Positions 49,326 through 59,922 of a stretch of DNA of 64,000 nucleotides are shown here, in pieces. Source of the DNA: Tetranychus cinnabarinus (taxonomy: Eukaryota; Arthropoda; Arachnida; Trombidiformes; Tetranychidae); assembly GCA_022266195.1 (NCBI GenBank), contig WHVY01000001.1, forward strand, positions 17,174,001 through 17,238,000, written 5' to 3'. The translations under genes and the position numbers were made by a program. The notes beneath the pieces were generated by a model that saw nothing but the letters and a program-made list of their open reading frames with translations, ran no database searches and was not told the origin of the DNA. Numbering within the stretch: position 1 is the stretch's first letter; each line of letters begins with the position of its first letter.

Positions 49326-49649
49326 ATGCTCACTATTTTCGCAATTTTCATATTGCTCCATTCAAAAGCTGTTCGCCAGGAGATCACCAATTTTACCAAA
49401 AACTATCATCGAGAGGATGCCAAATTCTCCAGTTTCTTCTCCCTTCCCTTCACCTTACCCATCACCTTTCCCTGTAGAACTCACCCCAGAAATCATCCAC
49501 GGGTTCACCACAAGTTTCGCTTGAACCATCACCACGACTTTCTTCTCGAAAGTCACTTAGAGACTCGATTCAACCCTCACTCACAGCCTCGCTTGAACCA
49601 TCACCATCACTTTCGTCTCGAAAATCACCAAGAGTTTCATCACAATTAG
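49326..49649 (+). CDS. Candidate small secreted His/Pro-rich protein
   Basis: From the first ATG the frame gives 107 residues: MLTIFAIFILLHSKAVRQ looks like a signal peptide, and the rest is basic and rich in His, Phe and Arg (e.g. PRVHHKFRLNHHHDFLLE, then a second PRLNHHHHFRLENHQEF). The repeat unit is about 72 bases. The other two frames are also open across the repeats: 49315-49524 is Pro/Ser-rich and the third reads SLEPSPRLSSRKS twice, so the true frame is uncertain. It sits between the two copies of the micro-exon duplication and could be one exon of a larger transcript. Family unknown. Confidence 0.3.
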   Translation: MLTIFAIFILLHSKAVRQEITNFTKNYHREDAKFSSFFSLPFTLPITFPCRTHPRNHPRVHHKFRLNHHHDFLLESHLETRFNPHSQPRLNHHHHFRLENHQEFHHN

Positions 49650-49872
49650 CCCCGCTGTTTCATTTCGATGCATCACTTCGACCAATTAAATTTTCATATC
49701 TGACTTTCTGACTTTGTAGTTTGGCTACTTTTTGTAACAAAGTATCACCCTTATTTTGTATCAGGAATTATATTGGCAAATACTAGTATAACTTTTTTTT
49801 CTGCTCCAGACAGAAGTTTCATCGCTGTTCTTCTTGATTTCTCTTCGAAGTTTCAGATTCAGTTTGTTGATT

Positions 49873-50070
49873 TCCGAGACAATTCAGATTGGAATTCCTT
49901 GGAGTTGAAAAGGTAGAAGTAGAATACAGAAAAAAAACATCAAAAGAAATCAACAAAAGATGCTTTTTCTCTCCTTTGTTTCATTTCCTTCATTTCTTTT
50001 ACCTGTTTATCTTTGTCATCTTTTTTCAATCAACTTTCCAAAATTTTATTTAAACTCATTTCATCTTTTT
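49873..50070 (+). repeat. Second copy of the micro-exon duplication
   Basis: Repeats the 48957-49150 block: the AATTCAG acceptor, an identical 25-base ATTGGAATTCCTTGGAGTTG + AAAAG exon, and GTAGAAG as the donor instead of GTAAGAG, then diverging TTTC-rich DNA. Confidence 0.75.
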
Positions 50071-50629
50071 TTTAATGAATAGATAAATTCAGTTTATTAA
50101 AAGCTGATGGATTTATTAGCTTTCTTTGAAAAGACAACTTTAATTTTATCGATCAGTCGTTGGTGAATCTTGCCTTCTTTGCAATTGAAAAAATTTATCC
50201 TACGAGTTGAAGCTGATGTTTCACTTTTTTCCGGTTATTATCATCAAACATGAATATTTCATTACCATTCAACGGATGATTTGGTAAGAGACGAGTGTTG
50301 CTCATGTTTCATTAGAATACGATGAATAGAAATAAGAAATTTGAAAGGAAAAAGATGTTAAAAGAAACTGATAAAAAGTCAAATAATATATTTCAATGAG
50401 TTGCTTTTTCGCAAGGTATCAATAGTTTGATTCTCATTTCAATAATATATTTTTGCCTCTTGGTTCTTATTTTTCATCTTTTATTCTATTTTGAATAAAT
50501 AATCTAATATTTTTTCTTATTTAACTAATTTTTCATTCAGTGCAGGTTTTTCATCTTCCCAGAAAGTTCCAATTGATGATAGATGGATTCTGATAAACAG
50601 TTGAAACCATTGTATAAAATGATGTTGGT

Positions 50630-50827
50630 TTAATTGCAAGTGTACCGGAAATTTTGGTTGACAAAAATAACGTTTCCCATCAATAAATCAAAACATTGTT
50701 GAAAGTCAAGAGCTTTATTGCGTCCCTGTGTTTCGTTCATCTCAACCTGGTTAAAAAAAGTTGATTTTACCAATTGTCGATTTGATACTTCATGATTATT
50801 CTTCGTTTCTTCAAGAATGGAATCCAT
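50630..50827 (-). CDS. Unidentified 65-codon open frame
   Basis: Starts at a true ATG (MDSILEETKNNHEVSNRQL) and reads as plausible soluble protein (ALDFQQCFDLLMGNVIF) to a TAA. It is less AT-rich than the flanks. It could be an exon or a decayed fragment; no domain was recognised, and neighbours give no clue. Confidence 0.22.
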   Translation of the reverse strand: MDSILEETKNNHEVSNRQLVKSTFFNQVEMNETQGRNKALDFQQCFDLLMGNVIFVNQNFRYTCN

Positions 50828-53800
50828 AAATCACCATGAATCTTACAAATCCCATTTAATCTGAGGGCTTGGAGATAATATTTGGCTTAATCTTTGATTG
50901 GTATCCTTTTGCTATCCATATCAGACATTAATAAGGTAAGTGTTCATCTACAGCTCTGGCCAGTTAAACTTTTATTTGACTGCCCTTGATTTGACTAATC
51001 AAATCTATAATCCGATATATTATTTAGCTGTTGATCATAGATTCAATCGAGCATCAAATTATCAGACAAAATTGATCACTGAACTAGAAGTCTTTTGTAA
51101 CCAGCTCTTAAACCAGAACTAATAGTTTTTTTCAGCTCAACTGAAAACATCAGCTTCATACTTATTAAATACTCGATATAATACATAAATAGATATTATT
51201 AATAGTTTATATTATTGTGATTGGACGACTAAATGGATTAGTGGGAAATACAAGGAGTTATTAGTTCTGAAAATCTAATTCTACTCTTTTGTTTTATAAG
51301 ATTCATGAAAAATATTTAGCTTGCCATTTCAATAACATGTAGATGCTCCTCACAATTCAATTTCCAAATGAAAAATAAAACAGATTTTTAACGACTATTT
51401 ATCATTTTATTTCTAGGTACAATCAATTTATCAAAATTGGAGACAATTAATCACCAACAACAAACAAAACATTTCCTTTGAAATTAAAAGGTGTCACACT
51501 TGAAACTTAAATACACTTGTGTATACTTGACTTGTAGGACATCTTAAGGCTGACGTGAGTATTTAATTATAAGATTCAATTCATCAATTTCCCAAATACT
51601 CAACAACTCCATGATTTTGTCAAATGAATAGAGATTCCCCGATGATTATGACTAGATGATTGATCTAAAACACTAAATTCAGAAAATTTCAAGAAGTTTT
51701 TTCTATTTTTTTTATTTTTTGTCATATCCAGTTGATTGATCAAGTTATAATGATATCGAAAAGAGTGAACGATAAAAAAAGAAGGAAATCAAATGTCTAT
51801 TATCAGTTTGGAATTGAATTGTGGATCCAATTTAAGTAAAAATAGCTCTGACCATTAAGAGTCGTGAAAAAGTGCATAAAAATTTGAAACCAAAAACCTG
51901 CAATGAAAATCAACTAATTTGTGATCAAAGAAGAAGAAAAAATGGACCCAGAATTGGTATAAAAAAGTTCAAGAGAAATGTCAAAATTGAAACATATTGT
52001 ACAGGAAAAAAAACAGATAAACGGACTTACAAAGAACCCTTCAGAATCTTGCAAAGGAAGCAAAGGAGAAGGTGAAGAGGATGAAGATAAAGAATAAGAA
52101 GGATATAAAAAAACGAATCCAAGAAAATCTTGAAAATCTGAAAGAATCTCTTTGACAGTCATTCTAATGGGTTAAAGTATGTTCTTTAACTTTTCGTTGA
52201 CTTTTTTTTCAAGAAGATCCGGAACTTGGATCCAATCAATTTGCAAGCAAGGCTAAACCTTTTAATAAAAAAAGCTTCAACTTATCCAATTGAGCTTAAC
52301 CTGAATGAAATGGTAAAAGTAAACGAGATTGAAAACAATTTCCTGGACTCACCTACGCTTCATCATTCGATATCGTACTCAAATTAACGTTATCATGGTT
52401 TCAATTAAAATGGAAAAGCTATTTTGTTACTAGTTAAAATTAATCTTGCTCTTGGAATGATGATTCTGAAGTAGTCAATAACATGATGAGCCTGGTAACA
52501 CAAAGAACAGAACCGAGAACACATCCTTTTGTTATTCCCTGATTGAATTTAATTTTAAAATTGAAGACAAGTCAAAGGGTTCCATTGAATTTTCAATGCC
52601 ATAATCAACGTTGAAAAGCTGCACCTGTATCTACAATGGATTCAACGTTTATATAATTATTTGTAAAACTGATTGTTTTACAATAATAATAAACACAGAG
52701 GAAGAGAAAGCAAAAAGACTGATCAGATGGATTGGGTTAAAAATTGAGCAAAGAAGAAGAAGAGAAATCAAACAATTCTGTAGCTGTTGGATGATAAATT
52801 GATGTTTCTAAACATAATGTGGATGAAGGTTGCACAAAACAATGGCAGTTAAGTGTAACAATCAATATTGGTAATGATAAAATGGTCATAAAAATGGGAT
52901 GAAATGAAATGGCAGAATCAAATCAACATATAATTACAAATGGTAACTTGAATGGATCTTTTCAGCTCTCATTGTCACCCATAACTAAATCAAATGATTA
53001 ACTGGTGAATGCTTTGCAACCGGAAATTGTAGTTTCATTCAATTTTACTCACCTTGAATGTTTCGTCAACTTAATAACCTGGAATCCTTTGAACCAGAAT
53101 GACTGATGAAGAAAAATAAAGAGTAAGAAAGTTGTTTCCAAAAATAGGAACATTAAACTCATTGATAACAGATTAATTGTGATTTATCTTCTCTTTTCAT
53201 CCTAGACTTGCCAATCTTACATTATTAACATTATTATCTTGATAATGAATATTCTGATTTCCAGTATCATCATTATTTTGATATCATTTTTTTCTTCTTC
53301 TTTGCCTGCCATAAAGGAAGATGCTTTTGTGTTTGGCTCAAGATTGACTAAGATGATGGAAAACCTTGTGTATTAACCTCGTTTTTGCCTCTCATCGTCT
53401 TCATCTTTAATCATCATGTATTATGAAGGTAACCCTATCAATAATGAGTACACTCATTAATCAACTTTTCCTGCTATATAAATGTGTGTATGTATGTTTA
53501 ATCTTGCTATGATTCATGATGATTATCTTGATATTATTGTTATTAATGATTCATTATTTAATGTAATATTTCCATTTGAATTGCAGGTTACTTACCAGCT
53601 TCTCGGACTTTGTCAAAACTAATGTTGGTCAACCAATTGTAATCATTATAGCAGTTTAGTTGTCAACTTAATGAGATTCATCTTGCAAATTATCATCATT
53701 ATAATGGACGATTCATCTTTACTCCAAGTCTGATTGGGTTGAAAATTGAAAACTCAAATGGTACATCAAACATTGATTAATGTACCATTTTCCTGTTCAA

Positions 53801-54126
53801 TTTAATACACTAAAATCAATCTATTTATAACATATTTCTATTCCCTTTTCATCGAGCTTCGCTTCAAGCTAGCTTTTCATCATCATGTTGCTGTTGAAAT
53901 AATTAATTAGATTACAGATTTATAATTTAAATCCATGTTAATCTGCCTTAGGATTTTTTTCCACTTGTCTACCATTAATTTTATGTATTTAAATCATCCT
54001 CTCTGTATAACTAACTCTTATTAACCTGCTTTTTTACCTTGCAATGTCTTGTTATAATTCATTTCTTTCTGGTCCAATTGGTACAGAATTTTGGTGTTTT
54101 TTTTCTCTCTCATTCAAAACTTCAAC
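50828..54126. other. Intergenic; no supported gene
   Basis: AT-rich DNA with purine-rich runs at 51910-52110 and TTA/ATC triplet runs near 53220-53290. Open frames at 51872-52162 on both strands derive from the purine tract. Confidence 0.4.
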
Positions 54127-54276
54127 ATGATTACAAAGATGATAGTCTTCAATGTAACTCTTGGCGTAATGCTTGTAATACGATTTATGGTTAATGTTTG
54201 TCAAGTGAACAATGTTCAAAGAAGTGATCGTACAAAAAAAGGTAAACTCTCAAAAAAAGAGAGAGATGATAAATAA
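54127..54276 (+). CDS. Candidate small secreted peptide, 49 residues
   Basis: The ATG at 54127 (context TTCAACATGATT) opens a frame with a hydrophobic leader, MITKMIVFNVTLGVMLVIRF, followed by a short basic tail (QRSDRTKKGKLSKKERDD) and TAA. An acceptor-like TTGGTACAG at 54078-54086 precedes it and AATAAATA overlaps its end. It would fit a small secreted or neuropeptide-like product, but no mature-peptide motif is recognised and chance is possible. Confidence 0.25.
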   Translation: MITKMIVFNVTLGVMLVIRFMVNVCQVNNVQRSDRTKKGKLSKKERDDK

Positions 54277-55570
54277 ATACAGTCAACCTTTAATTAATGA
54301 CTTGAGGCTAGTGATTATATGGGATCATATATCATCATCACTTTGTTAACATTATCATCAATATCATTGGCTTTTGTCCTTGGTTATGTTTGAAAACAAT
54401 TAAAATGAACCATTGGAGTCTGTTGCTGTTGGTTAAGCACAAAGGTCTAATTTTAGGCTTTCATATCATGTAAATCAAGGTTATTAGGATTGGCCAAGTT
54501 GACCAGTGAATTGATTTTAGTTGCCCAACTTTACTATAGTATGCTTGAACATCAACAGCCAAAAGCTGGACTGATTGTAATACAAAATTAACTTGCCAAC
54601 ACTTGCTGTCAAGCATTTCAAACTGCATTAAAAATTAACAATTCATACATGCACTTATATTGATAATAGTAAGGACGTTATCCAAAATGTAAAATATTTA
54701 TCAACAGGAATCATTCAAAGTTTATTTAATCGCACAATAAATATTTGGTGTTGAAAAGATGGCAATTTTAAACCAATTTAACAGCTGCTTGTAAATAAGG
54801 AAAATCCAATAATAAAATTATTTTACAAACTGTTAACAATTACCTATTGCACGCGTTAAAGAGTTACGAGTATCCAAATGGAAAATACTTGATACATTCA
54901 GTTTTAGGATAGACTTTCGATAGCTTCCAGGCTCCATATTGTGTAAGTGACCGTCAAGGTACATTAGATTGATTTGTTGAGAGGACCTGCAATTTGAAAG
55001 CATCTATTAGATACTGATTGGTTTGACGTGGTTTGCTCAGTAATTTTTTTATTACTTTACTGGTTGTTTTTTATATTATGGTTGCTTTATTTACTTTGAA
55101 CACAAAGAAATGGTGACAACTTGTATGTTTGATTATTCCACAGAGTCTAATGAGTATTCAAATATTGTTGGAACTACGAAACAGAAGAAAAGTTTATATC
55201 AATTTATTATTGTATTGTAATATTGGATTCAGGAAAGAATCAAAAAAGATGAGATTAAATGCAGGTGTATGTGTCACCATCTAACGGTTTATTTACAAGT
55301 TGTAGCACAAGAAATCAATTTTGAAGGTTTAAATGTTTGGCAGTTGCATTATACAAGAGACTCTATGATCTTTACTGGTCCTAGAATCTTAGAAGCATGA
55401 ATTTTGATAAAGCTTTAGCTATTTTTTAAGCTTTAGTCAAATCATCCCCGTCATTCGGATGTGAATTTCAATAGCATTCGCTTTATATAATCCTCAGATT
55501 GAAATCTGTATCAATTGTATAGCTTTTGTGCCGATAAATGAAATTGACTCAATCTGATCAATCAATTTGA
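54277..55570. other. Intergenic; no supported gene
   Basis: AT-rich DNA with no convincing coding exon on either strand. Confidence 0.4.
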
Positions 55571-55861
55571 ATGATGAAAATTTCCAAGATTTTGCATTTG
55601 TGCAAAAGAAGTTATGCAAATTTTAATTTTATAATCGAGCTTAATAGGAACTTCGATATCTTGATTATGAAAATGAGGTTAAGGATGGTGATGAATATGA
55701 GGATGAAAATGGACGAGCATTTTTTTGAAGTAGCAGAAGGAATTAACGAGGATAACGAAGAGAACGAGGATGAGGACGAGGATGAGGACGAGGATAAGAA
55801 TGATGAAATGGATGAAAGTTTCGAATCATTCATCAAATTCGCTATCGACTTGGTTGCCTAA
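55571..55861 (+). CDS. Acidic-tract open frame, 96 codons, doubtful
   Basis: Begins at ATG ATG and contains a Met/Arg-rich stretch followed by a Glu/Asp run coded by GAG-GAT-GAG-GAC repeats, ending ESFIKFAIDLVA. The run (about 55750-55800) is a minisatellite that also gives poly-Ser on the opposite strand. It may be a chance frame over the repeat. Confidence 0.2.
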   Translation: MMKISKILHLCKRSYANFNFIIELNRNFDILIMKMRLRMVMNMRMKMDEHFFEVAEGINEDNEENEDEDEDEDEDKNDEMDESFESFIKFAIDLVA

Positions 55862-56968
55862 GCAAATATATCATAGATTCATTAATTTCATACGAGCGCT
55901 CCCAGCTTCGTGCCAAGCATTTTATTTTGAAAAATCATTCGAAGGACAAGGAAATGTTGACCACTTCGATAGAAGTGTAAGTTTTTTTGTGTTTATTGTT
56001 TCATTTATTTATGTATGCATTATGTATTATTTTCACATAGATGGGACTCTTTGCATACTATTTACCACGACAAAAATCATGCTTTACCTTAACAACTCCT
56101 TTGATAAACCACGTCTTTCGGCAAAATCAATGGACCTTAATTTTGGGACTCCTTTCCTGTGTTTAGATTGATTTTTGGTTACACACATACCTGCATTGTG
56201 TTATCGAGCGGCTAACCCTGTAATCATTCCAGTGAATAAACCAACCATGTGATTTTGAACACAGTTGCGATGGTCGACGCCAAAGCCCTCACAAGTATGA
56301 GAGTAGGTCAAAGAGCTGTCATTCAAACGGTAATTTCTCATCTGTACCTGTAATGCATCTTATCTGATTAATATCCTTCACCAATCACATCAGCGACATC
56401 GCAATCGATGTGGTCGGGCAAGGATGCTGTAGGTCTTGGTACACCGCAGTTTAGCTTACCCCATTTGCAAGCACATTCGTCGTCTTCGTCCTCGCTTGAA
56501 TTACCACCAGGTTGGTCGTTCGCATCACCTCTATTACCTCCAAGCGAATCGCCAGTTACCCCAGAACTACTCGAAGTACCACCAAATAATCCACCAGTAG
56601 CTCCGACACTTCCCTTCCGACACCAAAGACTGCATCAACAATGCTTCCAATAACACTTTGGATTTCGCTTTCTGTTGAATTTCTTCCAATTATCCCTATT
56701 TCTTCAATTACAGTTCCGTTGCAACTGTTTTGATCGTTTTGGTTAAGGAATGCACCCTCCCTTGTAAAAAGTCGTTTACCACCAGCAGATAACCTTGGCA
56801 TTCTACTCATTGTCTGAAAAAAGAGATATACAAAAAAATGTTTTATGTATGTCGATGTGTAACATTCAAGATGTGACTCCTTACCTTGTATTTTGTTAAC
56901 GAAAAAGAACAAAGAAATGAAAATTTAATTTGTAAACTTAGAATAACAATATTCAAATGAAGAAAAAC

Positions 56969-57242
56969 TGTGGTCAGTTTTGGTCACAGGCTAGGAATAT
57001 ATAATGAGTATATTTAAGCGTCACTCTACGAGGACTCTTCCGCTCTCTTCTTATTGGTTAGTGACCTTAACACTGTATTGCCCTTTATAAGGCCTTGTTA
57101 AGAGGTTTATGGGGATCCTTTTTGCTTGTAAAAACCTTCTCTTAAGTTTAAGAAATAAAGCTTTTCCTTTAAACCTCTCAAGTTCATCACATTTTGGCGA
57201 CCACGGCAGGATTCGAACCTGCAATCAGAAGATTGCAGGTTC
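56969..57242 (+). mobile_element. LTR remnant with tRNA-Arg-type primer site
   Basis: About 56969-57191 begins TGTGG and ends TCACA like an LTR, has TATAAGG (about 57087) and AATAAAG (about 57155) in promoter and poly(A) positions, and is followed after three bases by TGGCGACCACGGCAGG at 57195, the complement of a tRNA-Arg 3' end including CCA. That primer is used by mdg1/412-type gypsy elements. No gag, pol or second LTR was found, so this is a fragment. It is oriented opposite to the coding block it interrupts. The start is uncertain. Confidence 0.6.
57215..57242 (+). repeat. tRNA-derived snap-back palindrome
   Basis: GAACCTGCAATC, AGAA, GATTGCAGGTTC: 12-base perfect arms and a 4-base loop. 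The left arm continues the antisense tRNA-Arg sequence of the primer site. The right part reads ATCAGAAGATTGCAGGTTC, which is sense tRNA-Arg anticodon-stem/variable/T-arm sequence. Confidence 0.75.
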
Positions 57243-58410
57243 AGGATAGCAGCTTGGCAGCTTGTGTGCCACAGAAAAACTATTGTGCGGTTTACATGGC
57301 TTCAACGGCTTGAAGAGTTTTTTTTCGTCGCACATACTTGTGAGGGTCTATGGAGTCGACCGATGCAAGTGGTGCACCACGACCAGGGTCATGAATAATT
57401 TCATATTCGAACACATGCCCAACTAGTCGTTCCAGATCATCAGTCTCGAATGTTCCGTTACACATACAGCCATGATGATTGCATTTTGTCTCCTTTCTAA
57501 CTTCATTGCGTATAGTAACAAATCGATGAATTGATATTGCTTTCTCAGCTGATACTTCGATTATCTGGAATCTTGGAGATCTTGATTCGTTGGGATGTCG
57601 CACAGCTCTGCTTACAAATATGATTTAATAAAATGAGTCGTCTTCACTGCAAGTGTAGAATAGAAAATTAGTTATGAAATACTGATATTAATTGCAAAAA
57701 GACTTACACGTTGACATGAAATTTCTTCGGGAAATAATGGAATTTTTGCAAACTTCGATGAGTTTCAAGGTGGCTTTTGTTGTAGCTCTGTTATGAATGT
57801 ATTAAAATCTTTTTCGAGTGGATAACAGTTAGATGCTTGCATTTCACAATGAGTTTTTTCCAGAAAATTATTTAATTCTTCTTCAAAGTCTTTCGATGTT
57901 GTTATCTCCTCGATAGTTACCGACAAGCCTCCGTTTTTTTGCTAGATGATGATTCTGCCGTCTCTAGATTCTCGAGATCAACACGTCCTTGAAACATACA
58001 GGCTCTTCCGTGGTTAGTGACAGCCCCCTTAGAGGAAAAAAACGATTGACAGCAGACCCAGTACCAAGTTGCAAAGGTTTTTGACGGCCGACTGACAACA
58101 GTACTAGTTACTTCTGCTTTTTTCCCTCATGATTCTCACACTTTGAAATATCACATCCATTGTGGGTACAGTACGATTTGTCTTGAGTTGAGCTGACTTT
58201 TCTGGTGAATCCACTGAGAGTTTCATTCAGGTCATTGTCAGTGTACGGGTGACCATTTTTATCATAATTATGCCAAGTATAAGAATGGGATTGGCCGTTT
58301 CCCGCTCGCATAACTTCGTCGTTTATTAATGTTCTTATAACACTTCTAAAAAAATTAGTAAGATAAATGAATTAATAAATTAGAATAAATAAATAAACAT
58401 AGTTACTTAC

Positions 58411-58801
58411 CAGTAATCTCGACCTGCCGTTTTATCAAATTCAATCCAAAAGGCCAAGCTTTATCACGAAGTGGAACGTCTGCATTATACAAAGGTTTAG
58501 GCCACTCATACCATTTTTCTCGTGACCGTGATTGTTGTCTTGTCATTGTTGTTTCATCTGAGCTCGATGAAAGTTCATAGGAATCACGAGTACGACGTCT
58601 ACGACGAGAAGATCTTGATGATTGAACAGTTTCATCAGAAGAGCTCAATGAAGGTTCAAGATTTAAATAACGTGCAGGAGATTCAGATCTTGTGAGACTG
58701 GCATCGGATGTTTCAACATTTGATCGTTCAGGAGATTGGGATTTGCTCCGACGAGAAGCATTTCTTGATTGAGTGAGATTGGAAACTGTCAGTATCGACA
58801 T
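58411..58801 (-). CDS. Arg/Ser-rich exon at the head of the decayed block
   Basis: A true ATG starts 130 intact codons. Residues 10-100 are rich in Ser-Arg and Ser-Pro (e.g. ASRRSKSQSPERS, SSRSSRRRRRTRDS), resembling an RS domain or basic nucleic-acid-binding region, then EKWYEWPKPLYNADVPLRD and KAWPFGLNLIKRQVEIT. It ends at donor GTAAGT in phase 1. Joined to the nearest strong acceptor (58346) the frame meets a stop; a weaker acceptor further on (GACGAAG) keeps frame with MRAGNG. No family recognised. Confidence 0.45.
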
Positions 58802-59407
58802 TTGAAGCTTGAGCGACTAGTTGTTCAGGCGAAGGGATGGTTCGTACAGCTGAAGATCGTGTATACAGTAGTCTCTGCGTAAGTTGATTCAAACGCACTT
58901 ACAGATGTAAGAGGAGCTAGAGCACTTTCTGTGTACATTCGATCCGTGAAATACTCGAGCTCGAACTCATCAATAAGAGTGTCGTTTAAAATGTTTTCTC
59001 CTTCAAACACGTAACTCTTGGAACAGTTTTGTTTTACTCAACTCGGTTTGATAGAGATCTTTAACATAAGAGATGTAATTTGGTGACCCACAATTAGGTA
59101 AGAAAATTTATTTTAGCTGTAAATATTTCAACAATATCTTTGCAAGTATTAGTGGAATATTGTTTATTAATTCAAAGCAAATTTCACTCAAAAAAGTCGA
59201 GTCATTTGCAAACTATTAGATTCATTATTTGAATTAACAAATACATTTTGTTAATATTTAATTAAGTATTATTTTCAATCTAAATTTCGGATATTTACCA
59301 TCATGTCTTCTGAGGTAAGGAGATTCGATATTTGTCAAAATTACTTACTGATCAGTAGTTTTATCTAGAATGGAACTATTGGAATAAATGCGCCAATTAT
59401 GTAGAAA

Positions 59408-59922
59408 CTAATGAGTACTTAAATAGCTATTGGAAAATAAAAATAAGTTAAATGTTGGCGGTGACGTATCCTGAAGACGCCAACAGTTCAATGAGAGAAT
59501 ACTCCCATCGTGTATACGATAATCTCTTATAAAATGTCCTAATCGACAGCATCTACTTAAATCAAGGGTAATAAAACCAATCCCAGTACGATCATAACAA
59601 CTTGGATTATCGCCAGGATGAATTACAATTTTTAAAAGATGAACGTCTGATGGAGTTATTCTTGCTAGAGATGCAACCTAAAAGGAATGAGCGAAAGGAA
59701 ATGTTAGTTGTATGTGAAGGAAAATCAGAACAAACTTACCCGATCAAAAAAGAGTTGCGGCGCTTGTAGCTCATCAGTTGTGTCGTGGAATATTTCATGC
59801 AAAGCTCCATCCAGGTCTCGATCTTTGAACATATTGTGAAAGAAAAGGATTCATTAGATGGTATATTAAATATTATCATAAAAATCTTAACCTTGCGTAG
59901 CACGAAGTTCATCATGCCGCAT
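59408..59922 (-). CDS. Intact three-exon gene, 127 residues, unidentified
   Basis: Exons 59922-59892, 59822-59740 and 59677-59408, with donors GTTAAG and GTAAGT, acceptors TTCAAAG and CTTTTAG, short introns of 69 and 62 bases, and phases 1 and 0 that agree. The product starts MRHDELRATQDRDLDGALHE and includes TPSDVHLLKIVIHPGDNPSC, YDRTGIGFITLDLSRCCRL and HDGSILSLNCWRLQ, ending NSYLSTH. It has no signal peptide or membrane segment; the four late cysteines may matter. It lies directly upstream of the decayed block on the same strand and may once have been its 5' part. I recognise no family. Codon use and intact splicing make a real gene likely. Confidence 0.6.

Larger units (their letters stand above)
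56085..59070 (-). pseudogene. Frameshifted multi-exon coding block, unidentified
   Basis: A long series of protein-like minus-strand stretches changes frame repeatedly. In order: about 59070-58904 (ends ALAPLTS before GTAAGTGC), an Arg/Ser-rich exon 58801-58411 beginning MSILTVSNLTQS and ending PFGLNLIKRQVEIT before GTAAGT, 58345-57720 (MRAGNGQSHSYTWHNYDK; FATWYWVCCQSFF; DFEEELNNFLEKTHCEM) with shifts at a T6 run 58118-58123, a T7 run 57934-57940 and near 57775, 57612-57292 (RFQIIEVSAEKAI to VRRKKTLQAVEAM), 56813-56380 (MSRMPRLSAGGKRL, then GLFGGTSSSSG in another frame, shift near 56615), about 56350-56201 and about 56160-56085. Cys/His motifs CTHNGC and CNHHGC recur. Intron-like gaps survive, so it is not a processed copy. 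It may be two or more decayed genes. Sequencing error is an alternative for the homopolymer shifts. Confidence 0.5.

Noticed and set aside
55770..56171. Plus-strand two-exon reading from RALPASCQAFYFEKSFEG into MGLFAYYLPRQKSC
   Set aside because: Phases fit, but the minus strand of the same DNA gives a better exon (KGVPKLRSIDFAERRG) in line with the rest of the block; kept only as a weak alternative.
57195..57242. A functional tRNA-Arg gene
   Set aside because: Only the T-arm and acceptor end (with encoded CCA) are present, followed by an inverted copy of part of the tRNA; D-arm and 5' acceptor strand are missing.
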